Shown: positions 20,537-31,197, counted from the stretch's first letter. The stretch is DNA of 64,000 bases from Macrosoma leucophasiata (GCA_036365455.1 JAWQUS010000023.1:1240001-1304000); one strand, 5' to 3'. Notes: generated from the letters alone by a model not told the origin. Program-made: numbers and translations.

Positions 20537-21035
20537 AAATAAAAACAGTCGAAAGAGTTTAATATTATACCAACTACAACTACACAAATTAACCTCTGAA
20601 ACGTAGCAAAAAAACATGGCATCGGGGCGTGCGCACACGCAGTTATACACCTTAATCACGCCGACGAAGTGGTAGAATAAAAATATGTTTTATTTTTATA
20701 TAAGGTATTTTCCCTACCTGTAACGCGTGGATAAATTTTTTTCTTTCGTTTTTCATATACTTACCTACTGTTAGATATCGTTAAATAGGTTTTTCAACAA
20801 TGTTAGGAGTGTGTGTAGGTATACATCATTTTTCGATTAAGTTAACTGTTTATGACTTATTAAAGTGCCAATTTTCGTTAGAAAACAGTTGTTGTTAGAC
20901 ATTCAAACAATACGGCACTATAGTAGCTATATGTAACAATAAAAACAGTCGAAAGAGTTTAATATTATACCAACTACCTACAACAAATTAACCTCTGAAA
21001 CGTAGCAAACAAACCATGGCGTCAGGACGTGCTCA
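20537..21035 (+). repeat. repeat I copy 2 within a direct duplication, downstream of gene 1
   Basis: A 95-bp block (AAACAGTCGAAAGAGTTTAA to the ACATGGCATCGGGGCGTGC region) at about 20540-20640 recurs at about 20942-21030. Repeat I lies between the two blocks. Confidence 0.65.
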
Positions 21036-21180
21036 CTAGAGGAGAATATTTTTTCCACTGGAAGAGAATTCTACCTCTAGCGCAGTCAGTCAACCGAACA
21101 ATGGTGGTGGTGGAACTTAAATCTCAAGACACTTCTAGTTCATCAGCCCGCCGGTGGGCTTTTGATGCTGACACTTTAAT
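21036..21180 (+). repeat. repeat K related segment
   Basis: Contains CACTGGAAGAGAATTCTACC and GTCAGTCAACCGAACAATGG, complementary to parts of 8580-8640. Confidence 0.45.
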
Positions 21181-21317
21181 TACATAGGCTTCGGTGGGGT
21201 CGTAACGTCCCTATTAGCACACATAATAATGTGTATCAATCGGACACTGCGTAATAGGTATATGTTAATCTATTTGCTAGCTAAATTGACAAACTTAGCA
21301 AAACACACAAAGCTAAA

Positions 21318-21610
21318 TTTTACTGGTGGTAGAGCTCCAGTGGCGGAGCTCGCGGGCGAAGGCACCACCGCATTACCGAATATACTTGCCGCTAAATGGT
21401 AGTGTTCAGCACTATCGTGTTCGGATAAGGTGGTATCGTAGGTAATGTACGGCCCTGCAATTTCCAGCACAGAGGCATAACACCTCAAGCCTCAGGAGTA
21501 GTAACCCATCTGCATTTTGATCTCGGTCTTTGTGTAAGTTTCTATAGGCTGCAGTCATCACTTGACATCAATGTGAACTGCATGCTTGTTTGCCACTTCC
21601 ATAACATAAA
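21318..21610 (+). repeat. SINE B, near full length
   Basis: Runs from ACTGGTGGTAGAGCTCCAGT to the CCACTTCCATAACATAAAAA tail. It is a good reference copy for the family. Confidence 0.8.
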
Positions 21611-21814
21611 AAAAGAACTGTACAAAAGGCGGAACAGAGGTCAGTAAGGTGGCCCTAAGGTGAAAATGAATCACTTGAATCCGAGACCCTTTTTCATCAG
21701 GGCTAACGTGGCACACTAAAATAGCCTTTTTAATTGGTCTTGCGCAGTGCAGACTTTGTTTCTTGTGAACGCGCTTTGCTTCCATATGAATAGTCGGCGC
21801 TTAGAGTGCGTTCA

Positions 21815-22080
21815 TGTATTTATTTTACTTTATTGCAAACACAGAAATGTTGTACAAAAAGCGGACTTAATGCTACTAAAAGGCATTGTCTACCAGTCAA
21901 CCTTCGGGTAAATAGAAAACAATGAAAGGCGCGTAAAACTTATAAATTAAATAATTAAGTATAAAATACGGAATTAACCTACGAATAAATATTACACTAT
22001 ATAATATATAAAATACAAAATACAAAATACGCTTACACTCACAGCCCCACAGTAGGTATAAACCTACAATAATAAATAAT
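21815..22080 (-). mobile_element. LINE 3' UTR fragment related to the intron 9 LINE
   Basis: A TTTATTTTAC-type tail is followed by GCGGACTTAATGC and a GGCATTGTCTACCAGTCAACC-like block. These match the 3' end of the LINE at 12170-12245. A short SINE E remnant (ACGCTTACACTCACAGCCC) lies at about 22036-22070. Confidence 0.7.
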
Positions 22081-22083
22081 AAT

Positions 22084-22239
22084 ATTTATTTATTTATTTA
22101 ACTCAGGCAACAAAAGCCCATAGAAATACATACCTTATACACTAACATATATATAAAAAATAACACTATTTATCACGTAAAGTCTTATCGGCGACGAGAA
22201 TGCGCGGCTTCTCTGCAGGCAGTATATATCTATACATAT
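22084..22239 (-). mobile_element. 3' end of LINE copy 2, left part split by the Mag-like element
   Basis: A TTTATTTATTTA tail is followed by AT-rich UTR that runs to the CATAT target duplication of the LTR element. The rest of this LINE resumes at 26940. The assignment rests on the tail and the matching orientation of the RT fragment on the other side. Confidence 0.6.
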
Positions 22240-22349
22240 TGTAGTGAAACACACGTATGTTGGTTGAACACTGACTTTATTTAAAATACCCTACCATACA
22301 ATTATAATGTATTACATGTACACCCTCCAATAAAGTACAATATATAACA
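22240..22349 (-). repeat. 3' LTR of Mag-like element 1
   Basis: A 110-bp LTR with TG..CA ends, identical by eye to the copy at 26825-26934. It is preceded by the CATAT duplication. Confidence 0.93.
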
Positions 22350-22362
22350 TCCTTCCCCTTTC
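22350..22362 (-). other. polypurine tract of Mag-like element 1
   Basis: The minus strand reads GAAAGGGGAAGGA immediately before the 3' LTR, the expected primer for plus-strand DNA synthesis. Confidence 0.8.
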
Positions 22363-22617
22363 AACATAAAACAATAAAAAAAAAAACGAAACAAATTTTA
22401 CGCCAAAGGTAAATAAGGCACTAAATGTAAAATATATTAATAAGCTGGTAGGCCTGGTAAGATACGTGTTCGTATCTTGTAATTAATAGGAAACAAGGAG
22501 AGTAATAATAATTCTGTTACATAGCTATGTACTTATGTTCTAATAAGTAAACAAAAAAAAAAACTATAACCTTTAACCAACTATGAAAAAACACAAATCC
22601 AACATGCTATAACCAAT

Positions 22618-25600
22618 TTATGTCGACCTGTTACTATCCGAACGCGTCAGCATACGTGCTGTTCTCTCCTTGGACCTACTAATAGATACCTGCGGCGGTG
22701 ATGGTGGCATACCGTCGTCGCTGTCGGTGTAATAAGCGTCACACTCATCTGAATCATTGGAATAATCAACCTGCTGACTCTTTTGTTCAAAGTTAGCTAT
22801 TTTACGCCGACGCCGAACACCTGACATAATAGTTTTATATTGAGAATTTGAAGTGGAATCATTATGCATGGATTTAGCTTTCACAATACTGGTACTATTT
22901 TTATCATATGATTGCCGTAACACCAACTGATTACGCGTACGTCGATATCTATTGCCATATTCATCCTCAACCACAAATGAACGGGGTTCACGTGTGCGTT
23001 CCACGACAGTCACCAGCTTCCTCAGTCCATTGGAAACCATTGTCACACTATCGCCCAGCACCAATTCTTCAAGAGGTCTTGTTGTCTTGTCATATTGATT
23101 TTTTACATCATTTCGTTGTTTTATCAATACCTGGTAATTGTGTTCATTATTTACAGGTTCTCTTAATAACTCCGCAGTAATCGGCAATTTTGTTTTCAAT
23201 CGTCGACCCATCAGCATCTGTGCAGGCGAATCTAGCCCGCTTCGAGGAGTCGATCTAAAATTCAGTAAACTTAAATAAAAATCTTGACCCGAGTCTATAC
23301 ATTTTTTCAGCATATTTTTTACTGTTTGTACCGCTCTCTCGCTTTTACCGTTGGATTGCGCATAATGCGGGGATGATGTCGTATGACATATTTCCCACTC
23401 TTGCATGAACTGTTTAAACGCGAATGAGCCGTATGCTGGTCCATTATCCGTAACCAATTCAGATGGAATACCGTGCCGCGAAAACTGCGATTTCATGAAT
23501 TTTATAACATTTTTGCTTCCGATGCCAGTTAACTCCTCGACTTCGACAAAGTTTGAAAAATAGTCAACCAGTATAATATAGTTTTTTCTTTTGTGTGTAA
23601 AAATATCCGAAGCCAATTTATTCCACGGAAGTGGAGGCACCTGGTGCAGCAGCAGGGGCTGTCGGCGCGGGCGCGGCGCGTGCACGGCGCAGGCCTGGCA
23701 GCGGCGCACCGCGGCCTCCACGTCGGCGGCCATGCCCGGCCAGAACATCACCTCGCGCGCCCGCCGCTTGCACCTCTCTATGCCCAGATGGCCCTCGTGC
23801 GTTCGTCGTATCATATCCGATCGCAGGCGGCGCGGAATGAATACTCGATTGCCCTTAAATATAATTCCATCACTGTAGTGTAATTCGTCTCTGTACGGCC
23901 AGAAGACACTGAGCGCGTAAACCATATCGCGTCTATTTTTTGGAAAACCATTTTTTATATATTTAATGAGGTTTTTACAATCACTATCCTGTACTATTTC
24001 TTCTCTAATTATTTTTAACTTTACATCACTAAAAGGCACATTCTCAAGCATTAAACAAATTTGTAAATCCGCTTCTTCGCTAACATTCTCATTCATAATT
24101 TCGTTCAATGGTGCTCTCGACAAAGTATCCGCAATGTACATATATTTTCCAGGAACATATATCACCTTGATATCAAATCCTTGCACTCTCATCATCATCC
24201 TTTGTATACGCGCCGGTACCAAAACTAAAGGCTTGTTAAACAAAGCTTCTAAAGGCTTATGATCTGTTTGAACTGTTACATCCGACCTTCCATATATATA
24301 TTGTCTAAATCGTTCCACAGCAAACACAATAGCGAGCATTTCTTTCTCTATTTGTGCATACCTGGTCTGAGCATCTGTGAACGTGAGTGAAGCGAATTCC
24401 ACCGGTCTGCCCTCCTGCAGCAGCACGGCCCCGACCGCTATACTGCTCGCGTCTACGGACAGAACTACCGGAGACTCCGTGTCATATATTGCTAACACCG
24501 GTGCACAAGTTAACTTTCGCTTCAATCCGTCGACTGCTTCACAGTGGCAGTGCTCCCATAACCATTCTACGTCCTTTTTCAGCAAACTTCTTAAAACGTT
24601 AACAGAATCAGAATAGTTGGGTATAAACTTTGATAAATAATTAATCATACCTAAAAATCTTTCTAAAGATTTTTTATCATTAGGATAAGGCATTTCTAAT
24701 ATAGATTTTACTTTTGAATCGTCTACTTTCATACCGTTAACATTGAATTTATGACCGAGATATGTAATCTCTGGTACGCCAAACTTACACTTTTCTCGGT
24801 TAAACTTAATACCTATACTTTGTGCTCGTTCTAATAAAGACGTTAACCTCTTGTCGTGTTCTTCTACTGTACGCCCCCATACTATAACATCGTCAGCAAA
24901 TGACTCCACTCCCTCCAAATCCTCTAAATATTGTCGAAGTTTAGCGTGAAAAATTTCAGGAGCACAGCTAATACCATACGGTAATCGTAAAAACTGATAA
25001 CGGCCAAAAGGTGTACTAAAAGTACAAAGGTCAGCGCTGGCGTCATCGAGCTCAACCATCCAAAATCCGGAACGCGCATCTAACACGCTGTACACGCTCG
25101 CACCGCGAAGCTTTACCGCGAGCTCAGTCACCGTCGGCAGCGAATACTGCGCGCGCTTCACCGCGCGGTTTAGCGGCCTAGGATCTAAACAAACACGAAT
25201 GCTGCCGTCTTTTTTAACCACTAACACTATTGCATTAACCCACTCTGTTGGATGTGTGACTTTTCTAACAACATTTAGTGATTCCATTCTTTTTATTTCT
25301 AATAATAATTTGTTTTTAAGTCCTAACGGTATTTTTCTCGTGGGAGACATCACCGGTTGCACGTTCTTATCTATTACAATGGTATACTTTCCGGGTAACT
25401 TCCCTAATCCTTGAAATAAACTGGAATATGTATTTAAGTTTATACTGTTTACACACTCAATTAATCCCAACAAAATACATGCTTCTAATCCCAATATATT
25501 TTGACATTTTAGATCGGCAATAACAAAAGGTAAATTGAAACATTTATTTTTATAAGTAATATCTAGGTTTATCGCACCAATAATAGGCAACCGATTACCA

Positions 25601-26766
25601 GTAAAGGAATGTACTCTTTTCAAAAATGGTTTTAATTGTTGTGTACGAAAACCAATATTTATATATGTATACTTTGATATTACATTAATCATCGAGCCTG
25701 TGTCTATTTTAATCGAAATATTGTTACCTTTACAATTTATAAATTCAAACCATTCTTTATTTGACTTACCGATATCTTTATTAGCATGTACAGTATCCAC
25801 ATAAAACATATCCTTACTGTCACTGCATTCCTCCGAATCGAAACTTAAATTTAGCACTTTACGCATTGTTTTCTTGTGCTCACACACTCGCGAAAAATGA
25901 CCTTTTTTATCGCATATAAAACACAATGCATTACGCGCCGGACACCATTCATCGCCAGTACAGTTAGAATCACCGCAACTTGCACACATTGAACCTGCAG
26001 CCCGCGGTGCCGTCCACGCAGCCGGCGGCGGCCCGCGGCGCGCACCGCGCCAGCCGCCTCGTGCGCCTCGCGCGCCTCGTGCGCCTCGTGCGCCGCGCCG
26101 GCCCATGCGCCAGCGCCCGCCGCGCTCATACACCGCATCCACAGCTCCCTGAGTCATCACTTTGCCATCGCCATCGATCGATACACTTTCTTCCTTTGAG
26201 ATTTCCGCCGCTTGACAAACAGAAATAGCCTTCGATAGTGTCAAGTCTTCCGTCCGTAGTAATCGATCTCGTACAATGTTATTTATTATGCCACATACAA
26301 TTTTATCTCGCAGTAAGCTTTCTTGTAAGGATCCAAATTCGCACTCTTTACTTAGTAACCGCAGCGAAGTTACGTAATCATCAATACTCTCACACTCTTG
26401 CTGGTTACGGGTAAAGAACTTATACCTCTTGACGGTAATATTCGGTTTTATGCCAAAGTAATAATCGATTTTTTTCAAAACGCAGTTAATATCGTCGTCC
26501 GTTTCACCGTCTACGAATGTAAAAGTTGAAAACACTTCGTATCCCGCTGATCCAATGAGGTTCACCAATAAACTGGCCTGTACATCTTTAGGCTCTTTGC
26601 TCACTCCAGAGGCCTTCAGGAATACATCAAATTGTTTCCGCCATTGACGCCACGACTCCGACCGCGCGGCCGGACCCCCTTCAAGGCATAACTCTGCTGG
26701 AGGACGCGCGTGTTCCATATTTTTTATCACAAACAAAAACAAACACGATATTTTGCAAGTACACAA
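22618..26766 (-). CDS. gag-pol polyprotein of Mag-like element 1
   Basis: An intact 1382-residue frame; the more likely start is Met17 (near 26718). Order: a gag region (1-200); an Arg/Gly-rich stretch (215-250); zinc-knuckle cysteines ending CFICDKKGHFSRVC (about 282-295); aspartic protease IDTGS (354-358); RT with VLDARSGFW and FADD (623-626); RNase H with SVDAS (about 770) and TDHKPLEAL (about 834); an integrase zinc-binding H-H-C-C module (HEGHLGIERCK, then CQAC); and the integrase core with ASDIF, TDNGPAYG and SNGKSERAV. No envelope or chromodomain is visible. All catalytic motifs are present and there is no frameshift, so the element looks coding-competent. The Arg/Gly stretch is very GC-rich against an AT-rich background. 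Confidence 0.95.
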   Translation of the reverse strand: MCTCKISCLFLFVIKNMEHARPPAELCLEGGPAARSESWRQWRKQFDVFLKASGVSKEPKDVQASLLVNLIGSAGYEVFSTFTFVDGETDDDINCVLKKIDYYFGIKPNITVKRYKFFTRNQQECESIDDYVTSLRLLSKECEFGSLQESLLRDKIVCGIINNIVRDRLLRTEDLTLSKAISVCQAAEISKEESVSIDGDGKVMTQGAVDAVYERGGRWRMGRRGARGARGARGARGGWRGARRGPPPAAWTAPRAAGSMCASCGDSNCTGDEWCPARNALCFICDKKGHFSRVCEHKKTMRKVLNLSFDSEECSDSKDMFYVDTVHANKDIGKSNKEWFEFINCKGNNISIKIDTGSMINVISKYTYINIGFRTQQLKPFLKRVHSFTGNRLPIIGAINLDITYKNKCFNLPFVIADLKCQNILGLEACILLGLIECVNSINLNTYSSLFQGLGKLPGKYTIVIDKNVQPVMSPTRKIPLGLKNKLLLEIKRMESLNVVRKVTHPTEWVNAIVLVVKKDGSIRVCLDPRPLNRAVKRAQYSLPTVTELAVKLRGASVYSVLDARSGFWMVELDDASADLCTFSTPFGRYQFLRLPYGISCAPEIFHAKLRQYLEDLEGVESFADDVIVWGRTVEEHDKRLTSLLERAQSIGIKFNREKCKFGVPEITYLGHKFNVNGMKVDDSKVKSILEMPYPNDKKSLERFLGMINYLSKFIPNYSDSVNVLRSLLKKDVEWLWEHCHCEAVDGLKRKLTCAPVLAIYDTESPVVLSVDASSIAVGAVLLQEGRPVEFASLTFTDAQTRYAQIEKEMLAIVFAVERFRQYIYGRSDVTVQTDHKPLEALFNKPLVLVPARIQRMMMRVQGFDIKVIYVPGKYMYIADTLSRAPLNEIMNENVSEEADLQICLMLENVPFSDVKLKIIREEIVQDSDCKNLIKYIKNGFPKNRRDMVYALSVFWPYRDELHYSDGIIFKGNRVFIPRRLRSDMIRRTHEGHLGIERCKRRAREVMFWPGMAADVEAAVRRCQACAVHAPRPRRQPLLLHQVPPLPWNKLASDIFTHKRKNYIILVDYFSNFVEVEELTGIGSKNVIKFMKSQFSRHGIPSELVTDNGPAYGSFAFKQFMQEWEICHTTSSPHYAQSNGKSERAVQTVKNMLKKCIDSGQDFYLSLLNFRSTPRSGLDSPAQMLMGRRLKTKLPITAELLREPVNNEHNYQVLIKQRNDVKNQYDKTTRPLEELVLGDSVTMVSNGLRKLVTVVERTREPRSFVVEDEYGNRYRRTRNQLVLRQSYDKNSTSIVKAKSMHNDSTSNSQYKTIMSGVRRRRKIANFEQKSQQVDYSNDSDECDAYYTDSDDGMPPSPPQVSISRSKERTARMLTRSDSNRST

Positions 26767-26806
26767 CTTGAAATTAAACTACTAAAGCGGGTTTTTAATT
26801 ATAATT

Positions 26807-26824
26807 CGCGCACCGCTGTCACCA
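26807..26824 (-). other. putative tRNA primer binding site of Mag-like element 1
   Basis: Directly inside the 5' LTR the minus strand reads TGGTGACAGCGG, the expected TGG start of a PBS complementary to a tRNA 3' CCA end. I could not assign the tRNA. Confidence 0.6.
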
Positions 26825-26934
26825 TGTAGTGAAACACACGTATGTTGGTTGAACACTGACTTTATTTAAAATACCCTACCATACAATTATAATGTATTAC
26901 ATGTACACCCTCCAATAAAGTACAATATATAACA
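26825..26934 (-). repeat. 5' LTR of Mag-like element 1
   Basis: A 110-bp LTR with TG..CA ends, followed by CATAT at 26935-26939. On the minus strand it is the promoter-bearing LTR upstream of gag-pol. Confidence 0.93.
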
Positions 26935-26939
26935 CATAT

Positions 26940-28214
26940 AATATATATAAATAAATACATAATATACAAACATACATATTATAAATATATATCGATATGA
27001 TTGAGAAGAAAACGGCAAATAATATAATATAATATAATGATTGCAAGTAGAGATAATAAAATTGTCTATGATGATGTTTTTAAATAAAAGTTACGTAGAT
27101 TACGCTTGAATGACAACTTGCTCGGAGCTTTTTTAATGGAGGCGGGAAGCGTGTTCCAGAGTTTGATAGCTGTGACAGCGAAAGAGTTGGATAAAAAGCC
27201 AGTACGGTGAGTAGGAATTTCTAAAATGAGATTATCCAAGGAACGGAGGTTGAGATGATGAGAGACTCCAAGAAATTTAAATTTACGTTTGAGATAATGA
27301 GGAGAGAGTGGATCGTAAAGGATAGAGAACAGTTGAAAAAGAATCCTAATGGATCTTCTTTGCCGGATGGGAAGCCAATTAAGTTTGGCACGGTATGAAG
27401 AAATGTGATCATATTTACGGAGACCATAAATAAATCGGATACAATTGTTGAGTATGTGATCCATTTTGTTCAGAAGTTCTTGAGATAAGTCGGAGTAACA
27501 AACATCTGCATAATCAATGGTCGGAAGAATGAGCGATTGTACTTAGAGAAGTTTATTTTTAGAGGGAAGAAAATTCTTGAATCTATAAAGAGAACGTAGT
27601 GACGCAGTAGCGTTTTTACAGATATTACTAACTTGGTAATCCCAGTTAAGATTAATATCCAAATATATACCTAAGTCTTTTACATTATGGGAAATTACAA
27701 TTGGAATGTTATCTAAGAGTAAAGGCGCTAGGTAATTTAAATTAAGCTTGCTGGTGTGATATTGACTACCTAACACAATAGCTTGACATTTGCTGGTGTT
27801 CACCGATATACCAAACTTAAGACACCAGGTAGATATTGCTAAAAGATCATCATTCAGTAAATCAAGCGCGCAGTTAATATTATCATGATATACTTGAGCA
27901 TAAACCTGCAAATCGTCAGCATACAAATGGTAAGGGCATTTGAGATTATAAGTGATAGAATTTATAAACAGAGAAAACAATAAAGGAGAAATGATACCGC
28001 CTTGAGGGACGCCAGCAGACAGGTCACACCAATCAGACAAATCACGGTCGACACGGACTGCCTGCTGACGACCTCGAAGATATGAAGAAAACCATTCCTG
28101 GACCATGGACGAGATTCCAATTTTCGAAAGAATGGCAATTAAGGTGTCATAGTCAACGGCATTGAAAGCATTTGAAAAATAAAGCGGATAAAGCCGGTGC
28201 GGGGCCCGTAGCAA
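26940..28214 (-). pseudogene. 5'-truncated LINE copy 2 (reverse transcriptase and C-terminus), interrupted by an LTR element
   Basis: Minus-strand frames 28214-27543 and 27464-27066 encode FSNAFNAVDYD, SSYLRGRQQAVR, GVPQGGIISPLLFSLFI, YADDLQVY and the C-terminal block WLPIRQRRSIR, close to ORF2 of the LINE at 12527-15451. The frame is broken near 27543 and the copy begins abruptly inside the RT domain at about 28190, as expected from 5' truncation. The Mag-like element inserted into its 3' UTR. Confidence 0.85.
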
Positions 28215-28669
28215 ATGTGAGCAAGAGTTACATTGCCTACTGAAATTTATGTAAGTATTGTGGTATTGCCAACTTGCAACATATTAATCTATACTTATAA
28301 TAAATCTGTAGATGTGTAAATTCTGTACATTGAAAATATTGTAAAAATAAATACCAGGGGATGTTACTAGATCGATACCTAACACAAATATGTGATTAGA
28401 AAAAAATTTCCTATATTTTTTGCACGATGTCAATAACGGTAGCAAGTAGACGCTTCAAAATTTCACAGAATTTTTAGGTCTTATGTTGTATATGTAATAG
28501 GTACCTTCTAACAAACATAATTTTTATGCCATTTTTTGTACAGAACTCTTCGTTTTTTTCTCTGTTAGTAACATTAAGCATTTATGCTATGATCACCATT
28601 TAGCATGCCAAGCGTGGCAATTATGACATATTCTTTCCTTATGATGCACAATACTTTTAGGAGCATCTT
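28215..28669. other. intergenic AT-rich stretch
   Basis: Nothing recognised except the abrupt left edge of truncated LINE copy 2. Confidence 0.5.
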
Positions 28670-28735
28670 CGGGAAAGGCTTTGTCCAGCAGAGACAGATG
28701 GACGTCTTTCGGATGTAATTATGATAATGATGATG
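28670..28735 (+). mobile_element. RTE-type 3' end leading into a trinucleotide tract
   Basis: GGGAAAGGCTTTGTCCAGCA, GGACGTCTTTCGG and ATGATAATGATGATG match the RTE 3' signature. The GAT tail runs directly into the GGT-rich tract. Confidence 0.6.
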
Positions 28736-28975
28736 CTGGTGATGGTGGTGGCGTTGATGTCGCTGGTGGCGTTGATGGTGCTGGCGGTGGTTTTTAGAGG
28801 CGATGGTGGCATTGGTCGTGTTGGTGACGTTGGTGGTGGTGGTGATGGTGGTGGCGTTGATGTGGTGGTGGCGATTGTATTGGTGGCGGTGGTGGAGGTT
28901 GTAGTGGTGACAGTGGTGGTGGTGATGGTGGTGGTGGTGACGATAGTGGTGGTGGTGTTGGTGGTATTAGTGGGT
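28728..28975 (+). repeat. GGT/GAT-rich trinucleotide microsatellite
   Basis: About 250 bp of GGTGGTGAT-type repeats. The open frames across it are artefacts of the repeat. Confidence 0.9.
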
Positions 28976-29434
28976 AAAAATGCACAACGTTAACATTCGA
29001 TTTTTCTCTTCTGCCGGCTCTTACGGAGTGCCTATATTATGCATAGATCTATCTTTTATCTTTCATTCTCTGTTAGAAGCAATAATTGACTGAAACTTTA
29101 CAAAACTTTATAATAATTTTCTATAAAAAAATATAAGGTACACCTATGCATGGAAGTTTAAAATGGCCCTTTCGAAAAAACCGGTTCAGCATAGGATGGA
29201 TGCGCGTTTAAACACATAATTAGCAATTTATCGCAATCCTAGCAGGCTGTGTGCTTTTATCCCCGATGACCATGCGTCTAACATCGTGCATAGAGAAGCA
29301 TTACTGCAAAGTAGATTTTTTAAGCTACCTAAAAGTGTTTATGATCCAAAATTAACCAAAATATATCCTAAAGCGCTGTTCAAAATCCCAAAGCCACTAT
29401 TCCACGCAAACAAAGTTGCGGGCACAGCTAGTCT

Positions 29435-29760
29435 ATACTAATATTATAAAGAGGAAAACTTTGTTTGTTTGGTTGTATTGAATAGGCTCAAAAACTACTA
29501 TACCGATTTTAGAAATTCTTTCACCATTCGAAAGCTACATTATCCACAAGTAACATAGGTTATACTTTATTTTAAAAAAAATTGGATTCCGTAAGATATT
29601 TGGGTTTTTCGGACACAAGGTATAAAAAATCAACCAGAAAAGTTACTTATTTTGCGTACGCTGCCAAAACTATAAGAGATAGAACCACAAAATGTGCTAA
29701 TTAATTGTAGATCTTATAAATATCTACAAAAAAATCTGCAACACACTATACCTATCTATG
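29435..29760 (+). repeat. lepidopteran interspersed repeat P
   Basis: CTATACTAATATTATAAAGA and ACTTTGTTTGTTTGG open a degenerate repeat; the preceding GTTGCGGGCACAGCTAGT is the 3' end of a neighbouring copy. Type uncertain. Confidence 0.5.
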
Positions 29761-30184
29761 TCGAGTAAGGCACAACAACCATTTACTTATTTAAAAATCT
29801 TGATTTTTTTTTGGACCACATTTAATCGGGTTTATTTTACTCTGGCTATTGATTCTTATCAAAATAAATTATTTCGTCACTAAGAGCAGTTTATGTAGAT
29901 AATATTTGGTCTTTGAATGATTGAAATTGGACGTTTGGTTTTAAGTTATGATGAAATTAAAATATTACGATTTCTGCTGTACGACCCGTTGCGAAGTCGT
30001 ATTTTTGGATTACATTTAAAAACGCGTTTATTCGGCTCCCCTACGCAGCGGTCGTGCTGGAAGTCTAATAATTTTAGTGCGATTTTTTTTTTAAATTTCG
30101 TTCTTAAAACTACACCCACACAAAAGTTCTTCTCAGAGCTAAACAACAGTTATTTTCAGGGCTAACCAACAGTTCTTTTCAGGG
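29761..30184. other. intergenic stretch without an identified feature
   Basis: Short frames on both strands have no family signature. CAGTTATTTTCAGGGCTAA and CAGTTCTTTTCAGGGCTAA form a small tandem repeat at the right edge. Confidence 0.5.
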
Positions 30185-30358
30185 CTAAAAATATTATACC
30201 TAAAGCTGAAGAGTTTGTTTGTTTCTTTGCTTGAACGTGCTAATCTCTTTCAGTGTTAGATAGCCCATTTATCGGGGATGGTTATATAACATCACGCTAA
30301 GACGAATAGGAGAGGGTAGGTAACATTGAACCCGCGCGAAGCCGGGGCGGACCGCTAG
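30185..30358 (+). repeat. repeat P copy
   Basis: AATATTATACCTAAAGCTGA, AGATAGCCCATTTATCGGGG and the end GGGCGGACCGCTAGT. Confidence 0.6.
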
Positions 30359-30514
30359 TATACCTATATAATTACAGCGTGGCCAACGCTCACTTTGAGA
30401 ATAGCTAAGGTGTATTACATATTTGTGGTTTCTTTGGACAAAGGCGCGGGGCACATAGTATTTACTGCCTCCTGATATAATATGGCTAATTCGGAACTGG
30501 GTCAAGTTAAATCA

Positions 30515-30790
30515 CCACCGCTCTCTGAGGTCTTGGGTTCGATTCCTCGGTCGGGGTCGATTAGAGATAAGGGTGTAAAATCCTTTCTCTGGTTCTATTG
30601 AGATTTTTCCATTTACTGAAAGTTTCCCAGTACCTCGGAGTACCTACCTCGGAGTTTAGTAATGTGCCCGGAGATGTCAATAGGCTCGCCACCTGTTACA
30701 TGGGCCAAAACGTAATTGGTGCATGCATGCTTGAATGCATACATTTACCTCTGCCTACCACTTCGGTGTTCACAGGCATGAAGTTACGTT
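30515..30790 (+). repeat. SINE C copy
   Basis: Contains CTTGGGTTCGATTCCTCGGT and TAGGCTCGCCACCTGTTACA. Confidence 0.72.
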
Positions 30791-30883
30791 TTTTTTTAAA
30801 AATGGGAAGTTCTGGCTGCTTTGGCATCTTACTCAATAAGTTTAACTGTTGTATGTTGGGTAGACGTCTACAGACTTCACTAT

Positions 30884-31197
30884 TTACTGGTGGTAGAGCT
30901 CCAGTGACGGAGCTCGCGGGCGTAGGCACCACCGCATTACCTAATATACTTGCCGCTAAATGGTAGTGTTCAGCACTATCGTGTTCCGGTCAGGTGGTAA
31001 TGTACGGCCCTGTAATTTCCGGCACAGAGGCATAACACCTTAGGCCTCAGGAGGGGTAACGCATCTGCATCTTGACCTTGGTCTTTGTGTTAGTGTCTAT
31101 AGGCTGCAGTCATCACTTAACAACATCACTCCACTTTCATGACATAAAAAAAAATGTGAACTGCATGCTTGAATGCCACTTCCATTACATTGAAAAA
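30884..31197 (+). repeat. SINE B, near full length with an extra tail copy
   Basis: Runs from ACTGGTGGTAGAGCTCCAGT to CATGACATAAAAAA. The last 40 bp (GTGAACTGCATGCTTG, CCACTTCCATTACATTG) is repeated once more. Confidence 0.75.

Larger units (their letters stand above)
22240..26934 (-). mobile_element. complete Mag-like Ty3/Gypsy LTR retrotransposon, element 1
   Basis: A 4695-bp minus-strand element with two 110-bp LTRs (22240-22349 and 26825-26934) that read identically. The 5-bp target duplication CATAT is at 22235-22239 and 26935-26939. A polypurine tract (22350-22362) lies inside the 3' LTR and a TGG-starting primer-binding-like site inside the 5' LTR. One long gag-pol frame is intact. 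Very short LTRs, a size near 4.7 kb and the lack of an envelope gene fit the Mag lineage first described in Bombyx. Identical LTRs indicate very recent insertion. It landed in a LINE 3' UTR. Confidence 0.93.

Noticed and set aside
25851..26228. Ala/Arg-rich frames near 26 kb
   Set aside because: Shadows of the GC-rich Arg/Gly stretch of the gag region of Mag-like element 1.
28721..28993. Val/Met/Gly-rich and His/Pro-rich frames over the trinucleotide tract
   Set aside because: Simple-sequence translation of GGT/GAT repeats.
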